A stretch of DNA of 64,000 nt from Fischerella sp. PCC 9431 (lineage in GTDB: Bacteria; Cyanobacteriota; Cyanobacteriia; Cyanobacteriales; Nostocaceae): NCBI RefSeq assembly GCF_000447295.1, contig NZ_KE650771.1, positions 4,044,282 to 4,108,281 on the forward strand, in the 5' to 3' direction. This document shows positions 28,280 through 37,000 of the stretch, piece after piece; within the stretch, counting starts at the first letter, position 1, and each line of letters begins with the position of its first letter. The notes below the pieces were generated by a model, which worked only from the letters and a program-made list of their open reading frames with translations, was not told the DNA's origin and did not search any database. The position numbers were made by a program, and so were the translations under genes.

Positions 28280-30262
28280 ATGATTTTTCTTGAACTTATT
28301 CTGCAAAACTTTGGTCCCTATAATGGACGTCAAGTAATAAATCTAAATCCAAAAAGCGATGATTACACTCGCCCAATTCTACTTTTAGGCGGGATGAATG
28401 GTGGAGGAAAAACCACACTCATGGATGCAATTCGCCTTGCACTTTATGGACATCGCGCTCAATGTTCTACTCGTGGAAATTTAAGTTATAGTGATTTTCT
28501 GACTCAATGTGTTAATAGTAAAGCGGAACCGAATGAAAAAACTCGTGTTGAGTTAGTATTTGAACATATTGAAAATGACAAACCCATCAAATATAGAATT
28601 GTCAGAACTTGGGAAAAAAATCCTAAAGATGGTAAAGATAATCTAGGAATTCTAGGTGATGATGATACCTGGCCTGTTGAAGCTTTAGTTAATACTTGGG
28701 ATGATTATATTGAAAATTTGTTACCTTTAGGAATTTCTAACTTGTTTCTTTTTGATGGGGAACAGGTAAAAGAATTAGCAGAACAAGAAGTACCACCGCC
28801 AATGGTGGTGGATGCAATTCGCGCCCTATTAGGATTAGAACTGGCGGAAAAATTAGCGGTAGATATAGAAATCTTAGTCAATCGCAAACGTAAGGAAATA
28901 GCCGAAAAACAGGACTTAGATAATTTAGAAGAAATTGAACAAAAGCTCAAGCAGCTACAGGAAGAATTTAATCATCAACAACAAAATTTAACTTCTCTAC
29001 AAGCAGAACTAAAATTATCAGAAAAAGAAGAACAAGAGGCTGTTGATAAATTCCTTTCGGAAGGCGGTAAAATAGCCGCAGAACGTAGTCATTTGGAAAA
29101 ACAAAAACAAGAAGTAACTACCGAAGCAGAAGCAATTCGTCAGATGATGGGTGAATCTGCTACTGATGTTTTACCATTAGCGTTAATTCAACCGTTACTT
29201 ACCCAAGTGCAAACACAAGGAGAAACAGAATTCCGTACCCAACAAGCGCAAATAGCACAGGATATTATCATTGAAAGAGATAAACGTTTAATTGATTTAA
29301 TTAGTAAATTAGAAATCGAAAATAAAAAACTTGAAAAAATCAAATTGTTTTTGGAAGAAGACGACAATACACGAAATAGTAAATTACAAAAAGAACAACC
29401 TTGGTTATTAGCAGATGATGAAGCTTTAAGTCAACTAGGTAATGTAATTTACTACTTACAAAATGCAAAAAACTCTGCCAAACAGCAATTAGTAAATCTG
29501 AAGAATAAAGAAGAAGAAATAATCAATATCGAAAGACAAATGCAAACAGCAGCATCTCCAGAAGAGTATGAACAACTGCGTGATGTGATGCGAAAAGCAC
29601 AACAAAAAGTTGCAGAAGCTAAAGCTAACTCCGAAACTGCACGCCGCCATTTGGTTGAATTAGAAACAACTATTGAGAAGTGTAAAAAAGATTTAAAAGA
29701 ATATACCGAACAAACGATTGATCGTAAGAATAGAGAACATATTATTACCGCTTCAGCGAGAGTTCAAGAAACCCTGAAACTGTTCCGCGAACGGTTGACT
29801 TTAAGAAAATTAAATAAATTAGAAAATGAAGTCACCGAGTGCTTTCGCTATCTGCTGCACAAATCAGATTTAGTGCATCGTATTGTTATTGATACCAATA
29901 CTTTTAGCCTGTCTCTGTTTGATTTACAGAGTAAACCAGTTCCCAAACATCGCCTTTCCGCCGGGGAAAAACAACTTTTAGCGATCGCCTTCCTCTGGGG
30001 ATTAGCACGAGTCTCTGGACTGCGCTTACCAGTAGCAATTGATACGCCACTCGGAAGATTAGATTCATCCCACCGCACTAACTTAGTCGAACGTTACTTT
30101 CCGTCGGCTTCTCATCAAGTAATATTACTTTCCACCGATACCGAAATCGGAGAAAAAGAGGTTAAAACTCTGCGCGAAAACGAAGCGATCGCCCGCGAAT
30201 ATCTCCTCAAATACGACTCATCTACCCGCCAAACAACCATAGAACCAGGTTATTTTTGGTAA
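28280..30262 (+). CDS. dndD: DNA phosphorothioation protein DndD (SMC/SbcC-like ATPase)
   Basis: 660 residues. Walker A GGMNGGGKT is at 37-45; a coiled-coil middle of about 200-500 is rich in E, K and Q; the ABC signature LSAGEKQLLAIAFLWGLA is near 558; Walker B LPVAIDTPLGRLD follows near 583. It would use ATP to open or nick the target for sulfur insertion. It is complete, and follows dndC after a repeat-filled gap. Confidence 0.92.
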   Translation: MIFLELILQNFGPYNGRQVINLNPKSDDYTRPILLLGGMNGGGKTTLMDAIRLALYGHRAQCSTRGNLSYSDFLTQCVNSKAEPNEKTRVELVFEHIENDKPIKYRIVRTWEKNPKDGKDNLGILGDDDTWPVEALVNTWDDYIENLLPLGISNLFLFDGEQVKELAEQEVPPPMVVDAIRALLGLELAEKLAVDIEILVNRKRKEIAEKQDLDNLEEIEQKLKQLQEEFNHQQQNLTSLQAELKLSEKEEQEAVDKFLSEGGKIAAERSHLEKQKQEVTTEAEAIRQMMGESATDVLPLALIQPLLTQVQTQGETEFRTQQAQIAQDIIIERDKRLIDLISKLEIENKKLEKIKLFLEEDDNTRNSKLQKEQPWLLADDEALSQLGNVIYYLQNAKNSAKQQLVNLKNKEEEIINIERQMQTAASPEEYEQLRDVMRKAQQKVAEAKANSETARRHLVELETTIEKCKKDLKEYTEQTIDRKNREHIITASARVQETLKLFRERLTLRKLNKLENEVTECFRYLLHKSDLVHRIVIDTNTFSLSLFDLQSKPVPKHRLSAGEKQLLAIAFLWGLARVSGLRLPVAIDTPLGRLDSSHRTNLVERYFPSASHQVILLSTDTEIGEKEVKTLRENEAIAREYLLKYDSSTRQTTIEPGYFW

Positions 30263-30339
30263 TCTCAACGTGTACTACTATTGGACTTAAGAACTAAACT
30301 TTATCAGCAATCAAAGCTGTAAAAAAATTCGTACTCAAA

Positions 30340-30780
30340 ATGCATACATCTTTTCTCTATGAAACCGATTTCTATGCTTGGACTCAAGAGCAAGTAAGTT
30401 TGCTTAAAGCTCAAAAATGGGATGAAGTTGATACAGGTAATCTGATTGAGGAAATTGAGAGCTTGGGTAGGAAAGAACGCCAAGAGTTACGGAATCGTTT
30501 AGGAGTATTATTAGGTCATTTATTGAAATGGCAGTTTCAATCTGAAAAACGTAGCAGTAGTTGGTTAGGTACAATTCGAGAACAGCGTGTCCAAATCAAA
30601 TTGCTTTTAGAAGATAGCCCAAGTTTAAAGCCTTATCTCAGTGAAATTTTTCTTGTTGCTTATGAACTCGGTTTAGCTTTAGCGATTCGAGAAACTCAAT
30701 TAGGCGAACAGATTTTTCCAGAGAAATGTCCTTATACTCCAGAAGAAGTTACAAATCGTGACTTTTTTCCAGAACCATAA
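30340..30780 (+). CDS. DUF29-family protein
   Basis: 146 residues; LYETDFYAWTQEQVSLLKAQKWDEVDTGNLIEEIESLGR and the later LLGHLLKWQFQ, SWLGTIREQR segments match DUF29, a family amplified in cyanobacteria with no firm function. It interrupts the dndD-dndE spacing, so it is probably an insertion into the operon rather than a Dnd component. Confidence 0.85.
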   Translation: MHTSFLYETDFYAWTQEQVSLLKAQKWDEVDTGNLIEEIESLGRKERQELRNRLGVLLGHLLKWQFQSEKRSSSWLGTIREQRVQIKLLLEDSPSLKPYLSEIFLVAYELGLALAIRETQLGEQIFPEKCPYTPEEVTNRDFFPEP

Positions 30781-30933
30781 AACCTACTCAATTAACTCTT
30801 AGTGTCTTAGTGTTTAAAAAATGATTTTTTCACTACCCTTCGGGTTCGCCACCTTGCCATTGTGACGGGAACCGCCAAGACGGCAAGTGGACTCACCAAG
30901 ACACCAAGTTACCAAGAAAAATCATCAAAATAT
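30781..30933. repeat. Dispersed inverted repeat before dndE
   Basis: CTTAGTGTTTAAAAAATGATTTTTT ends pair loosely with the AAGAAAAATCATC end. In between lie CTTCGGGTTCGCC and two mirrored CTTGCC/GGCAAG stretches. It is similar in design to the repeat between dndC and dndD. Confidence 0.6.
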
Positions 30934-31320
30934 ATGGAAACTCCTATCGAACGTATCAAATTATCTCAAACAGCCAAAGAACAACTGACCAAACTTAAAC
31001 GCAATACCAAAATCGACCAATGGAATATTCTGTGTCGTTGGGCGTTTTGTCGTTCTCTTGCTGAACCGACTGCACCTTCTCCAGTCCCAATTCCTCAAGA
31101 CAGTAATGTCGAGATGACTTGGCGCGTTTTTGGAGGCGAAATGTCTGATATTCTGCTACTGGCACTCAAACAACGCTGCTATAACGATGGTTATGGTACT
31201 GACAAAGAAACCTTGGTTACTCAATTTCGCCTACATTTGCATCGTGGAATTGGATATTTAGCTGGTGATCCAAATATCAAGAAAATTGAAGATTTGATTG
31301 AATTAGCGACCAAGAATTGA
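30934..31320 (+). CDS. dndE: DNA phosphorothioation protein DndE
   Basis: 128 residues; METPIERIKLSQTAKEQLTKLKRNTKIDQWNILCRWAFCRSL and WRVFGGE match DndE, a small helical protein that forms oligomers and binds nicked DNA. I chose the internal ATG at 30934 because the family begins here; the longer frame reads through the repeat upstream. Confidence 0.9.
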   Translation: METPIERIKLSQTAKEQLTKLKRNTKIDQWNILCRWAFCRSLAEPTAPSPVPIPQDSNVEMTWRVFGGEMSDILLLALKQRCYNDGYGTDKETLVTQFRLHLHRGIGYLAGDPNIKKIEDLIELATKN

Positions 31321-31391
31321 AATCATGGTTAGTGGTTAATACAAGTGCTACTAACTACTAAGTCCAATTAATCACAAATTTAATTGCTCTT

Positions 31392-32855
31392 ATGTCCGAG
31401 AGCTACATCGAAATTGAACGCCATAGAGCTGCGATATACCGCATTGATTTGTCTCGCCCTGTAAAATTGGCAATTGAGTGGTCGATTCTCAACAAAGAGA
31501 CTACGTTTTTTGATTATGGTTGTGGATACGGTGGTGATGTCGATCGCACCGCTAATTTAGGTTACACCAGTTCCGGCTGGGACCCTTATTATTTTCCTGA
31601 TCGCGATCGCATTCCTGCTGATGTGGTCAATTTGGGCTACATCTTGAATGTAATTGAAGATACAGAGGAACGTCGTCAAGCCCTTGTGTCAGCTTGGTCA
31701 CTTGCCCGCAAAGTATTAATTGTTGCTGCTCAAGTCTTGGTGAATGCTCCGAGTCGTAATCCCATACCCTATGGCGATGGTGTTGTCACCCGCCATAACA
31801 CGTTTCAGAAATATTACCAACAGGAAGAACTCAAAAAATACATTGATGAAACACTAAATGTCGATGCAGTACCTGTAGCACTGGGTATCTATTTTGTGTT
31901 TCGGGATGAAGCTGAAAAGGAAGCATACAAAGCCTTACGCTTCTTCTCTAGAAATTCTACGCCCAGAGTTCGCGTTCCAGTTAAGCGGTTTGAAGATTAC
32001 CAAGATATGCTTCAGCCGTTAATGGATTTTCATACTAAACGCGGGAGACTACCAGTTAAAGGTGAGTTGGAAAATGAACAGGAATTATTAAAAGAATTTG
32101 GTAACTTCCGTCGGGCTTTTACTGTGGTTTTGCAAGCCACTGACGAAGCCGAATGGGATGCGATCGCCTACCGTCGTTCTCTTGATATTCAAGTTTATCT
32201 GGCTTTGACCCATTTTGAAACTCGCCCTTCATGGCACAAGTTATCACCAGAAATGCGCCACGACATCAAAGCCTTTTTTGGTTCCTATGAGGAAGCTTGC
32301 GAAGTTGCTGACGCCAAGCTGTTTAGCTTAGGAAAAGCAGGGGTAGTAAAGGCTGCTTGCGAAAAAAGCAAAATTGGTAAACGCACACGTAGCGCTTTAT
32401 ACGTTCATGTTTCTGCTTTGTGTGAACTTGATGCTTTGCTACGAATTTACGAAGGCTGTGCTAGCCGCACTATCGGGCGTGTTGATGATGCCACATTGAT
32501 TAAATTTGATACCGAAAAATCACAAATTTCTTATCTGCTTTACCCAGATTTTGATACAGATCCCCATCCGGCTTTAAAGGCAAGTATAATTATTGACTTA
32601 AAAACTTTATACATAACTCACCGTGACTATGCCAGCAGAGCAAATCCACCCGTACTCCACCGCAAAGAAACATTTGTAACTCCTGATTATCATCTCTACA
32701 GCGAATTTTCTCAACTCACCCAACAAGAAGTTGAATTAGGGTTACTCAAACACAAAAGTGATATCGGTACTCGTGATGGTTGGACAAAATGTCTTGCTGA
32801 ACATGGGGTAGAAATTAGAGGACATCAGGTTTATCAATTGGGAAACAGGGGTTAG
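31392..32855 (+). CDS. DNA phosphorothioation-associated putative methyltransferase
   Basis: 487 residues. The SAM-binding motif FFDYGCGYGGD is at about 39-49, followed by SGWDPYYFP and NLGYILNVIED. The long C-terminal part (about 200-487) is typical of the dnd-associated methyltransferase family. Whether it modifies DNA or tRNA is unknown. It comes 71 bases after dndE, completing the rightward set. Confidence 0.83.
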   Translation: MSESYIEIERHRAAIYRIDLSRPVKLAIEWSILNKETTFFDYGCGYGGDVDRTANLGYTSSGWDPYYFPDRDRIPADVVNLGYILNVIEDTEERRQALVSAWSLARKVLIVAAQVLVNAPSRNPIPYGDGVVTRHNTFQKYYQQEELKKYIDETLNVDAVPVALGIYFVFRDEAEKEAYKALRFFSRNSTPRVRVPVKRFEDYQDMLQPLMDFHTKRGRLPVKGELENEQELLKEFGNFRRAFTVVLQATDEAEWDAIAYRRSLDIQVYLALTHFETRPSWHKLSPEMRHDIKAFFGSYEEACEVADAKLFSLGKAGVVKAACEKSKIGKRTRSALYVHVSALCELDALLRIYEGCASRTIGRVDDATLIKFDTEKSQISYLLYPDFDTDPHPALKASIIIDLKTLYITHRDYASRANPPVLHRKETFVTPDYHLYSEFSQLTQQEVELGLLKHKSDIGTRDGWTKCLAEHGVEIRGHQVYQLGNRG

Positions 32856-33070
32856 GGATCGGGGATCAGGGATCAGGGATTGGGATTCTCGGTTATGAGA
32901 TGCACTCGCGTTCGGCGATTGGGGAGTAAGATATGGTAAAATTCCCCGGATTCATATGTGGAATCCATCACAATCCACAATCTAAAATCCACAATCTAAA
33001 ATCCACAATCCAAAATCCACAATCCAAAATCCAAAATCTAAAATCCAAAATCTAAAATCCAAAATCGTAT
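32846..33070. repeat. G-rich heptamers, then AATCCAA/AATCTAA heptamers
   Basis: GGGATCA units end the methyltransferase gene; from about 32955 a run of AATCCAC / AATCTAA / AATCCAA units follows. The second class recurs at 35.43-35.48 kb. The rest of the gap to 33263 is AT-rich with no gene. Confidence 0.8.
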
Positions 33071-33263
33071 GAGCCAAATTGGCACTAAATTACACACTGA
33101 TTATGGCAATATATTTCCATCCCTGATCAGGAAAAACACAGATATACGTAAGTCATAGCTAACAATAAAGAAATACAAAATTTCATCATTAAATTCTCGT
33201 TCTCAAAAGTAAATTAAATTAAATTAAATTCTGATTCCTGATAAACGTATATAAAGAAAGACT

Positions 33264-34562
33264 GTGCAACAAATTCAATCTCTGCTTAAGGTATTTGAAA
33301 GCCGCAAAATGGCGGCTTTATTATTGCTAGGTTTTGCTTCAGGTTTGCCCCTATTATTAATTGGGAATAACCTCAAAGCCTGGATGATTCAAGAACAGGT
33401 GGATTTGGCGGCCATTGGCTGGTTAAGCCTTGCTGCATTACCTTATTCATTAAAGTTTCTTTGGTCTCCATTTTTAGATCGGTTTACACCGCCATTTTTG
33501 GGACGAAGACGGGGTTGGTTGATTGTGACGCAGATCGCTTTGATTGTCGCGATCGCCTTCATGGCTTTTCAACAACCCAAACAAGCCTTACAGCTTTTAG
33601 CCGTCAACGCCATAATTATTGCTTTTTTGAGTGCGACTCAAGATATTGCTGCTGATGCTTACCGCACCGATGTTTTAACAGAATTAGAAATGGGTGCTGG
33701 CGCAGCAGTTTTTATTTTAGGTTATCGAGTTGCGCTATTAGTTGCTGGTTCTTTAGGATTAATACTGGCTGATCGGATGCCTTGGTCTTCAGTATATTTA
33801 TTTATGGCAGGAATGATGGTGATTGGGATTTTTGGTGTATTATTCGCACCAGAACCACGACAAATTAGCCCCCCCGCTTCTTTAGCTGAAGCAGTTATCT
33901 TGCCATTCAAAGAATTTTTTCAACGCCAAGGAGTTATCCAAGCCTTATTAATTCTGGTGTTTATCACCTTGTATAAACTAGGTGATGCTTTACTGAGTAA
34001 TATGGCAACACCGTTTTTACTCACCATTGGTTTTACTAAAACCGATATTGGAGCGATACAGGTAGGAATGGGATTAATTGCTACTATTGTTGGCGCTTTG
34101 GTCGGTGGTGTAGTTTTAAGCAGAATAGGTATTAATCGTTCACTATGGGTTTTTGGCGCGTTGCAAGCTTTAAGCAACCTTGCTTACTTTATACTTGCTC
34201 AACCGCAGTTTACTAAAAATTACCAATTATTAGTAGTCACTATTAACATTGAAAATTTTTGTGGTGGATTGGGAACAGCTGCCTTTGTTGCCTTTTTAAT
34301 GAGTCTTTGTAACCAGCGATTTTCCGCCACTCAGTATGCATTGCTTTCCAGTTTAATGGCCGTCAGCCGTGATATTTTGGCTGCTCCCGCCGGAGCGATC
34401 GCCAAAAGCACGGGTTGGTCTACATTTTTCTTAATTACTATTATTGCTGCCGTACCAGGGTTACTGCTGCTACCTGTTTTCGCTCCTTGGAACCCTCAAC
34501 CTATAGCAATACCAAGACCAGGATTAGATGATGAGGAAGAAGATATATGGGGCAAAAACTAA
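33264..34562 (+). CDS. MFS transporter, AmpG-like
   Basis: 432 residues, about twelve membrane segments. The N-terminal ALLLLGFASGLPLLLIGNNLKAWM and the DRFTPPFLGRRRGWL loop resemble AmpG, the muropeptide permease. Here it could import peptidoglycan fragments or another solute. The start is GTG (no better ATG nearby). It overlaps the next gene by 16 bases. Confidence 0.82.
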   Translation: MQQIQSLLKVFESRKMAALLLLGFASGLPLLLIGNNLKAWMIQEQVDLAAIGWLSLAALPYSLKFLWSPFLDRFTPPFLGRRRGWLIVTQIALIVAIAFMAFQQPKQALQLLAVNAIIIAFLSATQDIAADAYRTDVLTELEMGAGAAVFILGYRVALLVAGSLGLILADRMPWSSVYLFMAGMMVIGIFGVLFAPEPRQISPPASLAEAVILPFKEFFQRQGVIQALLILVFITLYKLGDALLSNMATPFLLTIGFTKTDIGAIQVGMGLIATIVGALVGGVVLSRIGINRSLWVFGALQALSNLAYFILAQPQFTKNYQLLVVTINIENFCGGLGTAAFVAFLMSLCNQRFSATQYALLSSLMAVSRDILAAPAGAIAKSTGWSTFFLITIIAAVPGLLLLPVFAPWNPQPIAIPRPGLDDEEEDIWGKN

Positions 34563-35005
34563 TAATTATTGTTGCCACAACAATCCTGTTATTTACAGGA
34601 CTGTTACTTGGTTATGTGCTTTCCCAGTTAGTTTTAGGATTTCTTGCACTGAATCTCCTAACTTTTCTGGGAACATTCAGTTTGATTTTGATTTTTGGCA
34701 CACTTTATTATGTTTTATTTTGGGAGTTGCGTAGGCAGTCTAACCGAACCAAAGCTAGCAATTCACAGCCAGCAACTCAGCCATTAATTGAGCCAGTAAC
34801 ACACTCACCCACCGAACCAACACTCAGACCTTCCACCCCACGTGAAGCTGAAAATCGTCTCAAAAATAAACTAATTTCAATGGTAGCTGGCGATACCGCC
34901 GCCGCAGAACGCCTTGTTGAACAAGCAAGACAAGAATACCCAGGAATGCCAGAAAGTTGGTACTGGGAAAGAGCGATCGCGGACTTAGAACGCGATCGCA
35001 GATAA
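34547..35005 (+). CDS. Membrane protein overlapping the AmpG-like gene
   Basis: 152 residues with two N-terminal transmembrane helices (LIIIVATTILLFTGLLLGYVL and a second to about residue 60), a proline/threonine-rich linker, then a soluble helical end (ENRLKNKLISMVAGDTAAAERLVEQARQEYPG...WYWERAIADLERDR). A conserved cyanobacterial hypothetical; probably co-translated with the transporter. Confidence 0.7.
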   Translation: MGQKLIIIVATTILLFTGLLLGYVLSQLVLGFLALNLLTFLGTFSLILIFGTLYYVLFWELRRQSNRTKASNSQPATQPLIEPVTHSPTEPTLRPSTPREAENRLKNKLISMVAGDTAAAERLVEQARQEYPGMPESWYWERAIADLERDRR

Positions 35006-35066
35006 ATCAGTTATCAGTGAACAGTGAACAGTGAACAGTTACTAGTTGATAACTGATAACTGATTT
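35006..35066. repeat. AACAGTGA / GATAACTG repeat
   Basis: AACAGTG copies followed by GATAACTG copies, self-complementary, of the family seen upstream of putA. Confidence 0.7.
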
Positions 35067-35133
35067 ATCCTGAACATCGCTAAAATAAATCATGTTAACT
35101 TCATAAATCTTCAGTTAATTTTCATATCTCAAA

Positions 35134-35349
35134 ATGGCTATATTTCGTCAATACGTAGCTCCCCTAATCGTAGTTTTGATGTTTTTATTTGCGTTAGTAG
35201 CAGTTAGCGCTCGTCTATTCTTACCTGAGGATATGGCAGCACCTGCACCTGTTGAGGAGAATGGGGGGATAGGAAGAGTGGGAGACGCACAGAAATTAGG
35301 TGTGTCTTTCGTATTTCCTATGTCGTCCTCAGCTCCGGTATTATTCTAG
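35134..35349 (+). CDS. Small single-pass membrane protein
   Basis: 71 residues starting MAIFRQYVAPLIVVLMFLFALVAVSARLFLPEDMAAPAPVEE, a conserved-looking N-terminal anchor. The last about 28 residues follow G-rich DNA (GGGGGGATAGG) and look non-native, so the C-terminus may have been replaced by repeat sequence. Function unknown. Confidence 0.55.
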   Translation: MAIFRQYVAPLIVVLMFLFALVAVSARLFLPEDMAAPAPVEENGGIGRVGDAQKLGVSFVFPMSSSAPVLF

Positions 35350-35424
35350 TGAGCCAAAACTTGCATTTTGACTAAATTATTCCTCCCAGGGTATAAAAAA
35401 GCGGATACATCCTGGGAATCAATC

Positions 35425-35482
35425 CGCAATCCAAAATCTAAAATCTAAAATCTAAAATCCAAAATCCAAAATCCAAAATCGG
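35425..35482. repeat. AATCCAA/AATCTAA heptamer repeat
   Basis: Tandem AAATCTA and AAATCCA units end eight bases before the GNAT start codon and may have replaced the native leader. Confidence 0.8.
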
Positions 35483-35489
35483 TTGATTT

Positions 35490-35984
35490 GTGGAACTGCT
35501 ACCAGGTTACTGTATTCGTCATGGCTCCAGTTTAGATCGGGCATTGTTGGTAAAGTTCATGCAATTGACTTACCAAGAAATGTTTTCTACTGGGGATTTT
35601 TCCCATCTTGCACAAACAGTACAACAATACTTTTCTAACCAAACACCTTTATGGTGGGTGGATTTTTTAAGAAAGGAAAAAAATACAGAGACATCATCAT
35701 TTCCTCACTCTTCTACATCTCCCGTAGCTTGTCTGTGGATGGGAAATGCGATTGACCAAGTTACAGGCGATCGCCATGCTCACATTTTTCTACTCTACGT
35801 CGTGCCAGAACATCGGCGGCGAGGAATTGCCACAGCTTTGATGCGGTATGCAGAAGACTGGGCAAAAAAAAGAGGCGACCAGCAAATCGGCTTGCAGGTA
35901 TTTCAATCTAACCAACCTGCATTAAGTCTTTATAATCACTTGGGTTACGAAACTCAGTCCTTGTGGCTGAAGAAAGTTTTATAA
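35490..35984 (+). CDS. GNAT-family N-acetyltransferase
   Basis: 164 residues. The acetyl-CoA loop reads VVPEHRRRGIATALM (about residues 105-119), and the C-terminal QVFQSNQPALSLYNHLGYE is typical. The substrate is unknown. The start is taken as GTG at 35490, with no ribosome site visible because heptamer repeats run up to it. Confidence 0.8.
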   Translation: MELLPGYCIRHGSSLDRALLVKFMQLTYQEMFSTGDFSHLAQTVQQYFSNQTPLWWVDFLRKEKNTETSSFPHSSTSPVACLWMGNAIDQVTGDRHAHIFLLYVVPEHRRRGIATALMRYAEDWAKKRGDQQIGLQVFQSNQPALSLYNHLGYETQSLWLKKVL

Positions 35985-36061
35985 CTTTAATTTTTTTGCA
36001 CTTTTAATTTTAAATTTTGAATTAATTGGTAAGTGGTAGTAGGGAATGGTACTTTTTATTT

Positions 36062-36820
36062 ATGTATGACGAAGACGACCTCAGCCTACTTGATGTGGAA
36101 GTGGAGCTAGAAAGTCCTCTAGATAAAATGGAACCACTGACCGCAGAGTCAGAAGTGCCAAAACCCGATCCAGAGGAAATGCTACCGCTACTAGAGCATC
36201 CCCAACCCCAGCAAAGAATGCTGGCAGCACGTGCTTTCTGTGACGTCGAAGATGCACGGGCAATTCCTCATTTGATTAATTTACTGACTGATACTTGCCC
36301 TTTAGTACGGGTAAGTGCAGCTTATGGACTCGGACGCAACCCCAGCCCCGACGCAGTGGAACCATTGATTACTCAATTGGGGCGAGATTGGAATGGGTAC
36401 GTACGCAAAGGCGTAGTTTGGGCCTTGGGTAACTGCCGCGATCGCCGTTGTTTAGTACCTCTAGCCGATGCTCTAAGAACAGATATTTCCGCAGTCCGAT
36501 TATGGGCTGCAAGTTCCCTAGCCCAGATGGCGCAAATTGGTTATGAAACTGTAGTTGGCGCTATACCACCATTAATCGAAGCCTTGGTAAACGACCCTGT
36601 ACCACCCGTGCGGAGTAACAGCGCCTGGGCGATCGGACAATTATGTCGCGAACTACCTTCTAATATTGTTTACGCCACTGCCATTGATGCCTTAATTCAA
36701 GCTTTTGCCGAAGACAAAGATTTAGGAGTCCGGGAAGACACCAAAGCCGCACTTTTAGGAGTAGGCGATCCACGCGGATTACAGTTAATCGAAACCCTAG
36801 AACAAGAAGGGTGGTTTTGA
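36062..36820 (+). CDS. HEAT-repeat protein (PBS-lyase HEAT-like)
   Basis: 252 residues. After an acidic N-terminal region, five or so HEAT-like repeats run from about residue 45 to 245 (AIPHLINLLTDTCPLVRVSAAYGLGR; AVEPLITQLGRDWNGYVRKGVVWALGN). Such repeats occur in phycobilin lyases and in protein-binding scaffolds; no lyase-specific features are visible. I use the ATG at 36062 because MYDEDDLS fits the family better than the 12-residue upstream extension. Confidence 0.8.
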   Translation: MYDEDDLSLLDVEVELESPLDKMEPLTAESEVPKPDPEEMLPLLEHPQPQQRMLAARAFCDVEDARAIPHLINLLTDTCPLVRVSAAYGLGRNPSPDAVEPLITQLGRDWNGYVRKGVVWALGNCRDRRCLVPLADALRTDISAVRLWAASSLAQMAQIGYETVVGAIPPLIEALVNDPVPPVRSNSAWAIGQLCRELPSNIVYATAIDALIQAFAEDKDLGVREDTKAALLGVGDPRGLQLIETLEQEGWF

Positions 36821-37000
36821 TCGGGAATTGGGGATCGGGGATCGGGGATTGGGGATCGGGGACAAGGAGGATAAGGAGGATAAGGAGGACAAAGGGGACA
36901 AGGGGGACATGGGGGACAAGGGAGCAGGGAGAGGTGGAGAATAACCAATGCCCCATGCCCCATGCCCGATCCCCAATCCCCGATCCCCGATCCCCAATCC
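36821..37000. repeat. Compound heptamer repeat block (inverted)
   Basis: GGGGATC heptamers, GGACAAG and GGATAAG units, then GGGAGCAGGGAGAGGTGGAG, then ATGCCCC / ATCCCCG heptamers. It fills the whole gap between two convergent genes. Confidence 0.88.
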
